From the NCBI GenBank assembly GCA_001910725.1, contig MJGA01000035.1, positions 62,001 through 126,000 of the forward strand: 64,000 bases of DNA, read 5' to 3'. This DNA comes from Phanerodontia chrysosporium (Eukaryota; Basidiomycota; Agaricomycetes; Polyporales; Phanerochaetaceae). Below the pieces are notes generated by a model. It was not told the DNA's origin and made no database searches. It saw only the letters and a program-made list of their open reading frames with translations. The first letter of the stretch is position 1. Every line of letters begins with the position of its first letter. Both the position numbers and the translations under genes were made by a program. Of this stretch, positions 1 to 10,936 are shown in pieces.

Positions 1-861
1 TTCCGCTCTCATATTTCTGGTTAATTTGGTATGGGCGCGAGCCATCGCGGAGAGCAGCTTCGGGGCGAGGTAGTGAAAGGAACAAAGAGACTGCATCTGG
101 CGCCGGTGAGGAAATTAAGATAGGGCGCTAGCGCGGAGAGAGCCGTCGCTAACACCAGATACCCGAAACGTACCTCTTCTTGACCAGGCTAGGCGTGAGT
201 CGCAGTCTCCAGGAAGTCGGTGACCTTGGTCCAATGAATCGGCTTCATACAATTTTTTCCCCCGCACAGATGGCTATGAGCGAGCCGGAGAGGTTTCGGA
301 GATCGGAGCCTGTGCAGAATGAGGTTGACGGAGAGGTAGCGAGTTGGGGAAAGAGTTACGCACCACCTCTAGTGTTATGAATACCGAGGTCCTGGGAAGT
401 CCAGGAGCCCCTCAGGACGATAGTGGCTGTGATGAGAGACGTTCATAACGAGGAAAGGTATGTTGAGACAGTCTTGCCCTGTCTCCAAACAGGGCGTTGA
501 TGCCCGCTTCGCCCTTCTCGGTCGTCTGTAGAAGAGCAGACACGGGTGCGAGGGGAACGGGACCTTCTTGGCTTCAACAGTGTACAGCGCGAGATAGAAT
601 ACGGAAAGCTGTCTTGCGAACGTCGGCATCGAGGGCTGCTGAGACACGATGGATGTCTTGCTCGGAGGCGTAGGGCGACGTGGTGCTTGAGCGCGTCAAG
701 AAGCGCGGTGCGTGTTGCGGGGGACTGGAGCTCGGAATCGAGCTTCTCGACGGAAAACACACAGTAGAGAGCGAACAGACACACGCTCCATTGAGAAAGG
801 GGGGAGGGCGATGTCGATCTCGCGGTTGTGTCTGTGTTTTGGGCATTGCGCTCGGCAGTGA
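1..861. other. Left edge, no secure gene
   Basis: I see no recognisable domain here. Minus-strand open stretches between about 440 and 860 read out of the left inverted-repeat arm and look partly exon-like, but they resemble no family I know and change frame. They could be the remainder of whatever gene the arm carries. Confidence 0.3.
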
Positions 862-1952
862 ATTGATGGCGAAGGACGTCTGCGGCGATCTATCTATTGC
901 TACGAGAAGGGACCGGATGCGGATATGTGGACAGGATGTTAGCGAGCTATGCAGAGAGTGGGCTGCATGAATGAGAGGCAGACTATGGAGGAAAGAGGAT
1001 ACCGCGTAAGCCAGAGTACCGATGGACAAGTGCTTACAGCACACGCACCATGAGTCCCCCGCAGCTAGCGACATACCCAAGATCTATACCGCTTCTCTAC
1101 AAGACTACAGCTATCGTAATTTGAGATCCTTTCGACGCGGTGTACAAGATCTAGAGGGAGTAGAGCACGAAAATCGCGACACCCCACATCGTGTGCGTGC
1201 CGTCGAGGTATCCTCTCGTGCCCATCTTGTTCACAGGCTTGACACCAATGGCGAGTCACGACACGATAGCCGGAAGTTCTGCAAATCACGGGTGAGCAAA
1301 AGGCACAAAGTTGTTGGGAGGAAGAGAGGCGCACCAAACTGGATGATCCGGTGCAGGCAGGGCCAAAATGGGCTAAACGTCTGCAGGTAGCGAGCAATGG
1401 GCGCGAAGAGAGTAAGCAGGAGCGGGAAACCGATGATCATGAGGATGCCAAATACGACGATAAACTTCTCGAACTACACCGGCAGCGGGTGGAAGACCGC
1501 GCGCGGGGGGCTGGATAGTCTGGCAACGCGGCGTCGCAATAAGCGTCGAGATCGGTCTCGTGAGGCCGCGCAAGCCTGTGATGAGTGTCTTCAGAAAGTC
1601 GAGCTTTGTGGGCCGGAGCTGAAGCTGAAGTCGACGTGCTGGATGAGCGTCACGTCGATAGCAGAGACGTCGCCGCGGACGACGCAGAAGTGGGCGTCTA
1701 CGAAGGAGGTCTGATCAGCCTAGTCTAGGCGCGCGCGTAAATCTCACGTGAGACTCCTGGATTCTAGCTGGATTGGATTCGGATTGTGCCCGGATTCAAG
1801 ACAGTCTCAGTTCGCCTGACCGCCAACCAGTTCCGCGAGCTATCCATGCCCTCGTCGGCGGCGGAGTGCTGACCCAGTGTAGGGCGTCCGCACGCGCAAG
1901 CATAAATCCTGAACATCGGTGCTCATATGTCAAAGGTGCATGCTGCATTGCC
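862..1952 (+). repeat. Inverted repeat, left arm (1,091 bp)
   Basis: This segment is the reverse complement of 6793-7883. Paired positions sum to 8745 at both ends, so there is no net indel along the arm. The few differences seen include one missense-type change in a shared reading frame and one substitution near the inner edge. Neither arm shows a transposon protein, terminal inverted repeats or a target duplication. Read on the minus strand, the arm begins with an AATCCG cluster and a GCCTAG-N-CTAGGC palindrome and then runs into short hydrophobic open stretches broken by stops, so it looks like promoter plus 5' part of a decayed gene. Confidence 0.93.
1718..1730 (-). promoter_or_regulatory. 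Palindrome GCCTAG-N-CTAGGC, copy 1
   Basis: A perfect 6-bp inverted repeat around one central base, inside the left arm and flanked by an alternating CG run. The same palindrome occurs at 7015-7027, 34671-34683 and 38116-38128, each time next to AATCCG hexamers. Confidence 0.6.
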
Positions 1953-2038
1953 GGGCATGGTACAGGTACATGTGAGATAGACATGGTTCGTCTTGCCAAA
2001 AATACATAGAAGAGAAGCGAGACATGAAAAAACCGCGG

Positions 2039-3565
2039 TCATACCTCCGCCAACATCCAGAAGGTGAACAACGGCGACTTTGAGAGGTGAAGGAACGCCA
2101 AGATGACCACAAGCAACGTGAGCTGGAACGAAACATTCAGTATGGAAAAGTGATGCACAGTTATATAGCGCACCGCTGTCAGAAGCTTAGAAAACATAGC
2201 AGTAGGCTTCCCTCCTGCTTTGCAACTGTCACTCCATTGAGGTGAATGAAGGCACGAGTTTTTTGCTTACCGTCTCCAGCTCGCGTTTCCCAGACTCTGA
2301 CGAGTGATGGTGAGACTGTAGTAATCCTGAAAAGTCCTCCACTTCGAACATCATCGTGTGCCTAGATGCGGTCACCAAAGGGATCTTTGGGTCCAAGACT
2401 ACAACTAGACTCACAGCGATCGCCACAACGGCCTCGATGTCTGAAAGAAGTATGTGGGTTGAATATCACGCCATAATAGCGCGGTGCGCACCAGAATGGC
2501 TAAGGGTCTGAAGTCTTTTCCCGTCTTGCCGTGACCACAATCGAATCTTGCCCAGCTGCCAGCCGCCCGCTACCACCTCCCCGTTATGAATGAACTTCAC
2601 AGGGCCCTGCAAGCCAGCTTCTGTGCTAATGGGGGCTCCAGGCGTCTTGGTGTCGAGGTTATGCACGTCAATTCCTGTGTTCATGACGACAGCAAGGAAA
2701 GTATGGTTGGGAGAAAGGCTTGTGGCACCGCTGTGTATTGTTGTGAGATCAGGGACGGATAGCGCACGAGAGAATAACGCACAGTGATGTAGACGTGTTG
2801 AAAAGAGTAGCGATCACAGATTCAGTCTGAACGTCCCATACACTTCTCAAATCAGAGCTGCCTATCCTGGATACCTCGGATGGACTCACTGAATGCCATG
2901 ATACTGGTATGAAGCGATCAGAACGCCCCGTCCTGCATCTTTCCAATGCAACCCCGTGATGACTATTTCTTTGTTCGCATTATCCTGCACTTTGGGCGGG
3001 TTTCCGAGGCGTCGAAGCATTGCCCATCGTCCTTCAGCAGGCTTTAGATGGGTAACAAGGCACAAGTACATAGCTTACCGATGTCGCTACGCCGCCACAC
3101 TCGAATGCCAGCACCCGCCCCTGTAGCGAGGTGCAGTCCTTTACTATCAACAGCAAGTTTGCCGATGCAGTGCTGTTTCGCAAATACCACATCGACCGCT
3201 ATCTCGGGCTGACAGCGTTGCTTTCAGCAGCGTGGTGACGAGAAAGAACCAAAACCCGCACACACCTCGTGCAACGACCCAATCTCGTGTAATGAAATGT
3301 CGCAGATGGCCCCATCCTCAAAAGCACAGGTAAGACTTTCGCACATAAACCACTGAAGTGCCGCGACGGTTGTCCCAGGCCTTCGCAGGATAGCCAATAT
3401 TTCTCCCTGCTCAGTGCTTGCAATCAACACGCGGTCCGCTCCAGCGAAAGCGATGTATTTCCCAGTAGAGCTGAAATCGACGGTGTTCAGATTGTAAAAG
3501 TATCCGCCAGGTTCTCGTCTCTTAGACCATTTGGACCTGTATACGAGAGGTGTCATGGGAGTCAT
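2039..3565 (-). CDS. WD40-repeat protein with C-terminal membrane anchor
   Basis: Minus-strand, multi-exon gene. The ATG is taken at 3565-3563, because the open frame upstream has only a TTG. Successive exons carry beta-propeller blades: GKYIAFAGADRVLIAS, a stretch ending IRVWRRSDIG, ITGLHWKDAGRGVLIASY, and GEVVAGGWQLGKIRLWS. The last exon (about 2140-2039) encodes a hydrophobic helix, LTLLVVILAFLHL, followed by a short tail and a TGA at 2041-2039. A propeller plus C-terminal membrane helix is a common architecture of uncharacterised Agaricomycete WD40 proteins. The gene ends 87 bp from the inner edge of the left inverted arm, so the arm boundary did not truncate it. It is divergent from the gene at 3664. 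Exon limits in the middle are approximate. Function is unknown beyond a likely scaffold role. Confidence 0.7.
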
Positions 3566-3663
3566 GGGTAAAGTGGCCAAGCGTGGTGTACACGTGCAAA
3601 CATGCGAACAAACAATCTCCCTTTGTGGAACACGCGTCTATACCGTGTCTCGCCTCCTCCACC
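3566..3663. promoter_or_regulatory. Divergent promoter with CACGTG and ACGCGT
   Basis: Only 98 bp separate the two divergent start codons. The gap contains an E-box CACGTG (3591-3596) and an MluI-type ACGCGT (3632-3637), the latter known in fungi as a cell-cycle box. Whether either is bound here is inference. Confidence 0.5.
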
Positions 3664-4555
3664 ATGGAACCAGACGATGACCTAACGTATTACTCTGCTC
3701 GTTTCACTCTGCGTAGGGCGGGCCCTACTATCATCACCCTTCCGCAAGTGGCCTATGATGCAACGCCATCTCTTGTCTGCCTGGACCCTTCGACTGCAGC
3801 CTCCGAACTTCAACCTGCGTCGACCAGTGGCAACGAGAATATACCTGCGCTGGATGTGCAAGTGGATCAAGCCGACTCTTCTACTGCTCATGCGTTAGTG
3901 CCAATGCGGTATAAGCATATTCCCACGTACACTGCTCATACCTACTCTAGTCATGACGGCCCGGAGTTGGAAGAGCACAGGCAGGAAGCCCGGCCCTCTC
4001 CCGATGCCAATTATGTAGTGAGCCAGATATTCACCTGCCTTCACTTTCTATGCTGAAGATACACATTAGCCTCTGCGGGGGGTGAAGCGATAGCAACTGG
4101 GCGAAGTGCAGACGTGTCCCAGGCGGTCTTCTCTCAGCCTTCCCCTCATCAGAATCTTCGTCATTCCCCGGAAGCACATAATCTAATCATATCAACCCGA
4201 AAGACTCGCAAGATACGAGACACGCAGATTGTTGTCCACTGGTTTACGTCGTCCTCTGCTATCCGTATAGCAGCACCGCCGACGATTCCGACGGAGTATG
4301 GCCTCCAACGAAACGATTTGTACATTCATTCTTACGGTACACGTGCCTACCAAGCGTGGCGCTGCGCTGACATGGACCCGGTCCTCTGGACAGAGCTCGT
4401 CGAGGGCAAGGTCTACCACCTGCCTGACGATGAACGCCCACGTGCCTTTGTGATCACCGAAGGAGGCCAGCCGTCGTGGGTCCTTCCGGACACTGTCGAT
4501 CGGGCTTATAAGAAGCTACGTTTCATCACGTTCCCAGTTAATAACGGTGAGTGGT
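3664..4555 (+). CDS. Hypothetical protein, two or more exons
   Basis: ATG at 3664 in the context CACCATGG. The first coding stretch (to about 4014) is acidic and low in hydrophobic residues. The second (about 4070-4555) is globular-looking and rich in aromatic residues, with segments such as WRCADMDPVLWTELVEG and LPDTVDRAYKKLRF, and ends at a TAG. A donor GTGAGC at 4018 and acceptors at 4069, 4093 and 4111 suggest one intron. None of these pairs keeps frame, so either another exon exists or the gene has a frame lesion. I recognise no family. It shares a promoter with the WD40 gene. Confidence 0.55.
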
Positions 4556-5599
4556 AGTTAGCCTTGTCCACGATGAGTAATTGAAACTGTCGTATTACTT
4601 CCAGATTAGTTGCTGTCGAGCTAGACCAGTGGCCTAATTCACTTCAGTATGAGGTGGGCTGGACGAGAGGCTGTCAATCATTCGCCCGAATGTAATGAAG
4701 CTGCGTCTTCATCATGAGAGAGTATCACCTAAGCAACCTAAGCAGAAGTTGAGAGACTTGTACAGAGTGGTGACAGGTATCGCAAGGCATTTTTGACAGC
4801 ACGCTCTCTCTCTCTTCGTAAGGACGACGCTGTCATAGCTATTACGCACGTGGTCAGCGGGGAATACGACCGCGGCACAGGTGCATCTTCGTGCGTGCGG
4901 TGCGAAAATCCCAAGACTTCTTGACGGCTCTCTTTACGTGTGCTAAGTTATCCTCCTCCCAGCGTAGCTCAGAGTGGACTCGGACTCACTCCGCCGAACC
5001 CCGCATGCCTATAAAATGGTATTCCAGGCAATACTCGAGCGGCAGGCTAGGTGGTGATCTCCCCCCCTCCCCCGACGGCCTTGGGCTACTCGGGCGACGT
5101 CCGAAATGGACTAGGTTAAAGCAGAGACGACAGTCTACGTGGCTTGAACGGGCGCGACGCACTTGTGCATAGACGGTGTATGACGAATCCGTTACAGACG
5201 CAGTCAGCGCGGTCCGTTGGCGGCGACCACAGGTGTATGATGGGCGTACTATATGCTTCGAAGTGGCTGGAGCCCGACACGGTACTTAGATTTCTCGCGT
5301 GAACTCACTACAATCGCAATAGAAAATACTATACTTCTGAGACGCGATACTTGAGCATCGTCCGCACTTGACAGTGTTGGGCGCACCATGATATGTTTTT
5401 CGCCATCTTCAAGCGGGCGAGCGTCAGAGCGCACTTGAAATCGCTGCTGGATTGACTGGACCGCCGGTCTCAGGACCGTGCATCTGAGCGGACCATCTTA
5501 GCACCTGGAATCTGCTCACTGCAGAAAATAAGGGTTCACAAGAGAAAGAAAATCATGCATTAGGAGAGGATCAGCGGTCGAGAGGTGTATATACTACAT
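4556..5599. other. Intergenic, no gene seen
   Basis: No convincing coding exon on either strand. A TATA-like CTATAAAA lies near 5010 without a clear gene downstream. A weak tRNA A-box resemblance near 4967 lacks a matching B box. Confidence 0.4.
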
Positions 5600-6430
5600 C
5601 TAAAGGAACTTGTCTAATAGAAACTGGACGGCCGCGTCGATGTCAGTCTCTTCAGTCTTCAGGGCTCCGCTACTCTCTACTTCAACACATGACAGATGGT
5701 AGCAGCGTGAACATATCAGAGTAGAAGGACGCAACCCTGGAAAGGTGAGGTAGCTATCCGTAGTGTTGCTCGACTCGCGTAACGTGGTGGCGATAGAGCG
5801 AAGGGTTCTCCCTGGCTCCGACAAGATCGCCGCGGCGTGAGCAGCCCATAGAGCGTGCCATGTCGACGCGCACTGCTTCGAGTCTGGACATTCGGCTGCA
5901 GCCACAAGGGAAGGAGGTGAAACGACGGTGTGGATAGTGCGTTCGCGAATCCGCCTTTTGAGCCTAACGACCTCCTGCGACAGTGGGCCAAGGGCGCAGC
6001 AGTCCTGAGGAGACAGATCTGTGGGACTTGGAGACAACACTACCCGAGCAGCCTCGTCGAACCATTTGCGAGACAATGGCGTGGGAATGGCGATGGCGAG
6101 CCGAAGCTTTGAAGGAGCGTCGAACGCCGGATTCCCGTCAAGCTCTTTACTTGCAAATGAGATGCCGGACGATATCTGGAATCGGTGCGACAGTTCGAGA
6201 ATTCCAATCAGACGGTCCAAAGTGTAGGCTGTGGCTTCCCCACTTGACTGGAATGAGCTCATGCAGAGATGTGCCATGTTGCGCGACTTACTGGGGATCA
6301 CCAAGTAAAAAGTGCACAAGCCAACCAAATTCCTCGGCGGAGGTATGATCCAGGATAATGGGATCAAAGCTGTATCTCCCAGTTGCACGCCCTGAGCGTC
6401 GAGCTTGGGAGATTATCTCGCCAAAACTAC
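5600..6430 (-). CDS. BTB/POZ-domain protein (5' end unresolved)
   Basis: Minus-strand gene. Reading back from the stop at 5600 gives a 3' exon ending upstream at about 6247. It follows a 44-nt intron (6291-6248, GTAAGT..CCAG). The exon before it reads DPIILDHTSAEEFGWLVHFL, the typical second part of the BTB/POZ fold in Agaricomycete proteins, followed after the intron by TLDRLIGILELSHRFQI and an alpha-helical C-terminal region ending in LLDKFL. Members of this large fungal family usually have about 300 residues, and their partners are unknown; BTB domains elsewhere dimerise or serve as Cullin-3 adaptors. The first exon, with the start of the BTB fold, is not resolved between 6400 and 6750. 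The gene lies wholly inside the spacer of the inverted repeat. Confidence 0.65.
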
Positions 6431-6948
6431 CAGAGCGGCGCACAACGAGAGAGATGGCCAGCTTCCACTTCTTTTCGCCAGCCTGATCACCATAATTGAG
6501 AACCTCTGTGCACGTATTAACGCTAGGGAGAGCTTCACCTGAAAAAACACAGCTGGCTCAGAGGATTGGTTGACTTCGTGCAAAGCGAGTAGCCAGCGTA
6601 ATACCACAACCGCAAGTGCCGCCTGTAACAGGGAGGACAAGACTGCGAGCATGAGTTTTGAGAGCGGAATGAAGAGGTGAGTGGGTGAATGGGTGAGTCT
6701 CGTTTGTCGAGAGGGAGGCATATTTAAGCACCAGTGCACAAAGGAACAATGCATGCAGCCACTCTCTCGACCACGCTATTGCTTTGTCTGGTGGCAGTGC
6801 AGCATGCACCTTTGACATATGAGCACCGATGTTCAGGATTTATGCTTGCGCGTGCGGACGCCCTACACTGGGTCAGCACTCCGCCGCCGACGAGGGCATG
6901 GATAGCTCGCGGAACTGGTTGGCGGTCAGGCGAACTGAGACTGTCTTG

Positions 6949-6987
6949 AATCCGGGCACAATCCGAATCCAATCCAGCTAGAATCCA
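6949..6987 (+). repeat. AATCCG cluster inside right arm
   Basis: Hexamers AATCCG at 6949 and 6960 and AATCCA at 6966, 6971 and 6982. The main spacing is 11 bp. A mirror copy lies in the left arm. The same arrangement recurs at five other intergenic sites in the window. Confidence 0.7.
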
Positions 6988-7014
6988 GGAGTCTCACGTG
7001 AGATTTACGCGCGC

Positions 7015-7027
7015 GCCTAGACTAGGC
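7015..7027 (+). promoter_or_regulatory. Palindrome GCCTAG-N-CTAGGC, copy 2
   Basis: Right-arm counterpart of copy 1, with central base A. It lies 28 bp downstream of the AATCCG cluster and is followed by CTGATCAG. Confidence 0.6.
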
Positions 7028-7884
7028 TGATCAGACCTCCTTCGTAGACGCCCACTTCTGCGTCGTCCGCGGCGACGTCTCTGCTATCGACGTGACGCTC
7101 ATCCAGCACGTCGACTTCAGCTTCAGCTCCGGCCCACAAAGCTCGACTTTCTGAAGACACTCATCACAGGCTTGCGCGGCCTCACGAGACCGATCTCGAC
7201 GCTTATTGCGACGCCGCGTTGCCAGACTATCCAGCCCCCCGCGCGCGGTCTTCCACCCGCTGCCGGTGTAGTTCGAGAAGTTTATCGTCGTATTTGGCAT
7301 CCTCATGATCATCGGTTTCCCGCTCCTGCTTACTCTCTTCGCGCCCATTGCTCGCTACCTGCAGACGTTTAGCCCATTTTGGCCCTGCCTGCACCGGATC
7401 ATCCAGTTTGGTGCGCCTCTCTTCCTCCCAACAACTTTGTGCCTTTTGCTCACCCGTGATTTGCAGAACTTCCGGCTATCGTGTCGCGACTCGCCATTGG
7501 TGTCAAGCCTGTGAACAAGATGGGCACGAGAGGATACCTCGACGGCACGCACACGATGTGGGGTGTCGCGATTTTCGTGCTCTACTCCCTCTAGATCTTG
7601 TACACCGCGTCGAAAGGATCTCAAATTACGATAGCTGTAGTCTTGTAGAGAAGCGGTATAGATCTTGGGTATGTCGCTAGCTGCGGGGGACTCATGGTGC
7701 GTGTGCTGTAAGCACTTGTCCATCGGTACTCTGGCTTACGCGGTATCCTCTTTCCTCCATAGTCTGCCTCTCATTCATGCAGCCCACTCTCTGCATAGCT
7801 CGCTAACATCCTGTCCACATATCCGCATCCGGTCCCTTCTCGTAGCAATAGATAGATCGCCGCAGACGTCCTTCGCCATCAATC

Positions 7885-8226
7885 GCGCGCGCGCGGCTCG
7901 TGAACTGTGTTTTCTTCATGCAGATCATCCTTGGCGACTATGTCGGCGCGATCCCCGTGCTCGCGCGCGGCGGGAACGCATGGCGGCCTCGACCATACCG
8001 CAGCCCGATCGGCGGCGTTGGCCCGCGCGGCACGGGCAACGCCACGAGAGCCGAGTTCAAACTCATGTACCGCTGGGACGCGACGCTCTCCGCGCCCGAC
8101 GTTTCGAGGATCGAGCAAGAGTTCTGGGAGCTGTACCCTGGCCACGACATTGCGACGCTCACGAAGGAGGACTTTGGCAGGGCGTACGGCTGCATACGCT
8201 TCTGCTCCGCCAAGGAGCCGTTGTAG
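7885..8226 (+). pseudogene. Fragment of Ppo-type fatty-acid oxygenase (linoleate diol synthase family)
   Basis: The open stretch includes IILGDYVGAIPVLARGG, then PRGTGNATRAEFKLMYRWD and a helix with IEQEFWELYPG. These match in order the heme-peroxidase-like domain of fungal Ppo/linoleate diol synthases, where a PxGxGNxxxxEFNxLYRxH region carries the distal part of the active site. Intact proteins of this family exceed 1,000 residues; here only about 110 remain. The fragment begins at the outer edge of the inverted-repeat arm and stops at a TAG. The expected LYRWH reads MYRWD, so the proximal histidine position appears changed. It is a relic, probably broken by the rearrangement that created the arm. 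Confidence 0.6.
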
Positions 8227-8348
8227 TGGAAGGTGCATCGTTCGATGAGTTACCGGCGCGAGCTCGATCTGACGATTACTGTATACCCCTCTTCGGTATG
8301 TCACTCCTGAGACTGTCCGAGAGCCCGAACGCTTACACATCTTGGTCA

Positions 8349-9061
8349 GCCGCACTCTGGCACCTGCTGGGACGTCTCGTCTGAAGAGACGCTCATGCAC
8401 AACGGCGGAAGTGACTCGCTCTCGATCGCGAACGCGGCACGCTTTGCGATCAGCAACTGGGGCGTCGCCCCGAACCGCGTCTTCGCCGTCGGCACGTCCT
8501 CCGGCGTGATGATGACGAGCGTGCTCGCGGGTGCGTACCCCGACATCTTCAAGGCTGGCATCGTCGACTCTGGCGTCGCGTTCGGTTGCTTCGCCGTCCC
8601 GGGACAGCCCGACGACAGCTGGAACTCGCTCCGCTCGCATGGGGAGATGATCCTTACTGGCCAACAATGGGTGCGTCGTACCCTATCTGTCATCCCATAC
8701 CGTCTCGCTCACCTGTTGCACAGGCCCAGAAGGTCTACAAGGCATATCCTGGCTACACCGGCGCACGCCCCAAGATGCAGGTCTGGCACGGAACCATGTA
8801 TGTCCCCGAGTCCAAGGTAGCTCTGTACCAATGCTGACGCGCAACCCCCCAGCGACACGACCCTCTACCCGCAGAACTTCTGGGAGGAAATCAAGCAGTG
8901 GACGACCGTGTTCGGCGACCCGAGCAACCCGATTTCAAACGTCACTGAGTCGTACTTGCCCCGCGGCTACTCCAACGCGACCTACGGCCCCAACTTCCAG
9001 GCGATCCTCGCCCAGAACGTCGGCCACACCGTCCCGCTCTTCGAGTAGCAGTACCTGCAGT
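8349..9061 (+). pseudogene. CE1-family carbohydrate esterase (acetyl xylan/feruloyl esterase type), 5'-truncated
   Basis: Three exons are visible: about 8349-8669 (CWDVSSEETLMHNGG, then the nucleophile motif GTSSG in VFAVGTSSGVMMTSVLAGAY and VDSGVAFGCF), a middle exon after TGCACAG (AQKVYKAYPGYTGARPKMQV), and an exon from about 8853 (TTLYPQNFWEEIKQW, ending GHTVPLFE). The last intron is GTATGT..CCCCAG. Serine, aspartate and histidine positions of the alpha/beta-hydrolase triad are recognisable. The N-terminal third, including the secretion signal expected for a wall-degrading enzyme, is missing and replaced by the oxygenase relic. A TAG comes about nine codons before a second in-frame stop at 9076, which may mark the ancestral end. 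The 3' part looks well conserved, so decay is probably recent, unless an upstream exon was missed. Confidence 0.65.
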
Positions 9062-9189
9062 TCCTCGGCATCGCGTAAAGTGGCCTTTTGTCGCTACCAG
9101 AGCGTTGCGTCTCCTTGTCACCTACTCCAAAATAATATTCAGGTTTTTGCAGCACTTGTGGGGTGGGGACTGATTATAACCGGGGCGTG

Positions 9190-10153
9190 CTATGCAACGT
9201 GTAGGAGGTCTGAGGCTCTCGACAGGGTGCCATCCGAGTTCTCGAGCATGAACTTGGCGGGACAGCGGTCAGGCGAGTCGAAGCTTGCTAGAACCTCTCC
9301 TACTATCCGGTCCTCAGGAGGGTAACGGCAAACTACTCGTTCTATGCTGTCGTTCAGCACGAGTCTCTCGAGATAGGATAGCGCTTCTGGATGGTCGAGG
9401 TCCCATGCCCAGCGCCTACACCACACCGCCGCCGCCATCGGGCCGACATACAACTCCTTCACACCACGCACCTCTCGAAAGAGGGTCCGCCAGCCCATGC
9501 TGTCAGGGAAAAAATCACAAAGGTCGATTCGAGCCTGAAGGTGAAGATAAATAGGCATTATGGCTTGTCCGTAGACGCATGGCTTACCAGCGAGGTCCAG
9601 TGGTTGCGGATGAGCATCTGGAGCACCTGCTCGGCGTGCACGAACTCGAAGTTTGGTGTCTTCACCACATGTATGCAAAGCGTCTTCGGCTTGATCTCCT
9701 GCAGGCATCGAAGCCAGTCGGCACTGCCGGGCGAACGGGCGTACAGCGAGATGTACAGCGTCTCAACGCTCGGTGCGTGGCGCACGACCGTTTGGAAGTG
9801 CTGGCCCATGTCGCCTTCGATGCGAAGAGAGCGTGTGACTCGCCTAAGGGCGGGCTCGCGCTCCAGGAGCCGCGATACGGTCTCTGCATCCCGTGCGTTT
9901 CTGAGGCGGACCTGCGCATGCAGCAGCGGTGCGCTGATACGGTAGTCTCAAGCGTGGCGAGTCGGGGCGCTTCTAGGATGGTGGGATGCATCTCTCCGAA
10001 CGCGTGCATCATAGATGCTGACATTGCACCAGTGGAACTTGCACAGATTCTCTAGAACGCCACCGAAGCTGAGGCAGGCGCTTCCCTAGCGCGTGCAATC
10101 GCTGGAGTCCATGCGTGGTCTGCCGGGACGAGCTTGAGTATGGTCAGAGCCAT
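9190..10153 (-). CDS. F-box-type/leucine-rich hypothetical protein, possibly frame-disrupted
   Basis: Minus strand. The stop is at 9192-9190. The 3' exon carries LHLQARIDLCDFFPDSMGW, MAAAVWCRRWAWDLDHPEAL and a C-terminal helix. The preceding exon (about 9590-9830) has MGQHFQTVVRHAPSVETLY and KPKTLCIHVVKTPNFEF. Upstream, ALTILKLVPADHAWTPAIAR starts at an ATG at 10153. The layout (short N-terminal helix, then strand-helix repeats with paired Leu) is that of the very large Agaricomycete F-box family, whose members recruit targets to SCF ubiquitin ligases. I did not find a clean F-box. Between 9840 and 10130 the coherent reading moves among three frames without good splice sites, so the gene may be decaying or contain introns I cannot place. 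Confidence 0.45.
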
Positions 10154-10936
10154 GAGGATACGACTTGTTACTCGTCGCGTCCGGCGTTGAGCGTGAGAAC
10201 ATACATAACTAAGTCCAGGAAGTGGGTTACACTTACTAGGCGTCTGTGTAACTAGTCTGACTGATCCGCGTTGTCTAGTCCGCCGTCTACTTACCGGCGG
10301 GCGTCTGCGTAGTTAGCTTGACTGCGATCTGCTAAGTCTTTGATTATCTGCCTCCTCCGACTTCAGAAAGCTACGCAGAGGCATTCAGGCTGTCATCAGG
10401 AAGGGTGTGTTTGGTGTTCGAGCAGGTATACACTGGAGAGGGGCAGAAGGTGTAACCGAGGTTATACAAGGAAACTGAGCTCTTCGACGCCGAGCCTGAC
10501 GTCTACGAAGAGCGGGGCCGGACGCTGCGGCAGAGGAGGGGGTGTCGCATTGTGACTCTGCGTATCCTAGCGCCTTGCACCGCCGGGTAAGTGCAACTAA
10601 GAGGGCACCCCGCGTGCTGACCACTGTCTGTCTAGCATTTTCGCCCCGGCACGATGCCACTGGCTTACTTAGCCGGTCTCGACTACGCGCCCATTTCGGC
10701 TGCAGAGACCTGGTTCGATCAAGCGGCAGGCTCCCCCGCCCGGTTTGTGGCGTCGCCCGCGCTAAGCTGCCACTCCTTGGCTGGCTCAGCCTTACGCCCT
10801 TTCAGTCTCGTTACACCCCGCCTTTCTGCCTTACACCGCCTTTCTCTCTTTTCGTCTCATCCCTCAATGGCCCTTACAACCTTTCATCACTTGGTGAGTG
10901 GCGCACGGGGCTTATATACGCAGGCAGATTCCGGGC
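10154..10936. other. Intergenic with a degenerate tandem repeat
   Basis: Two diverged copies of a unit of roughly 55-60 bp containing GCGTCTGYGTA and GACTG occur at about 10231-10345. A short TATA-like TTATATAC is at 10910, just before the FHA-kinase start. Nothing else is recognised. Confidence 0.35.

Larger units (their letters stand above)
6793..7883 (-). repeat. Inverted repeat, right arm (1,091 bp)
   Basis: Near-identical reverse complement of 862-1952. The outer edge (7883) abuts an alternating CG run and the fatty-acid oxygenase relic. Read on the plus strand, the arm starts with a stretch related to 34500-34700, then the AATCCG cluster (6949-6987), the palindrome (7015-7027), and hydrophobic open stretches near 7305-7510 and 7535-7590 that look like membrane segments but are separated by stops. 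I could not assign the gene from which they derive. Confidence 0.93.

Noticed and set aside
4955..5030. tRNA-like A-box resemblance (GTAGCTCAGAGTGG)
   Set aside because: No B box (GGTTCGANNCC) and no acceptor-stem pairing at the right distance.
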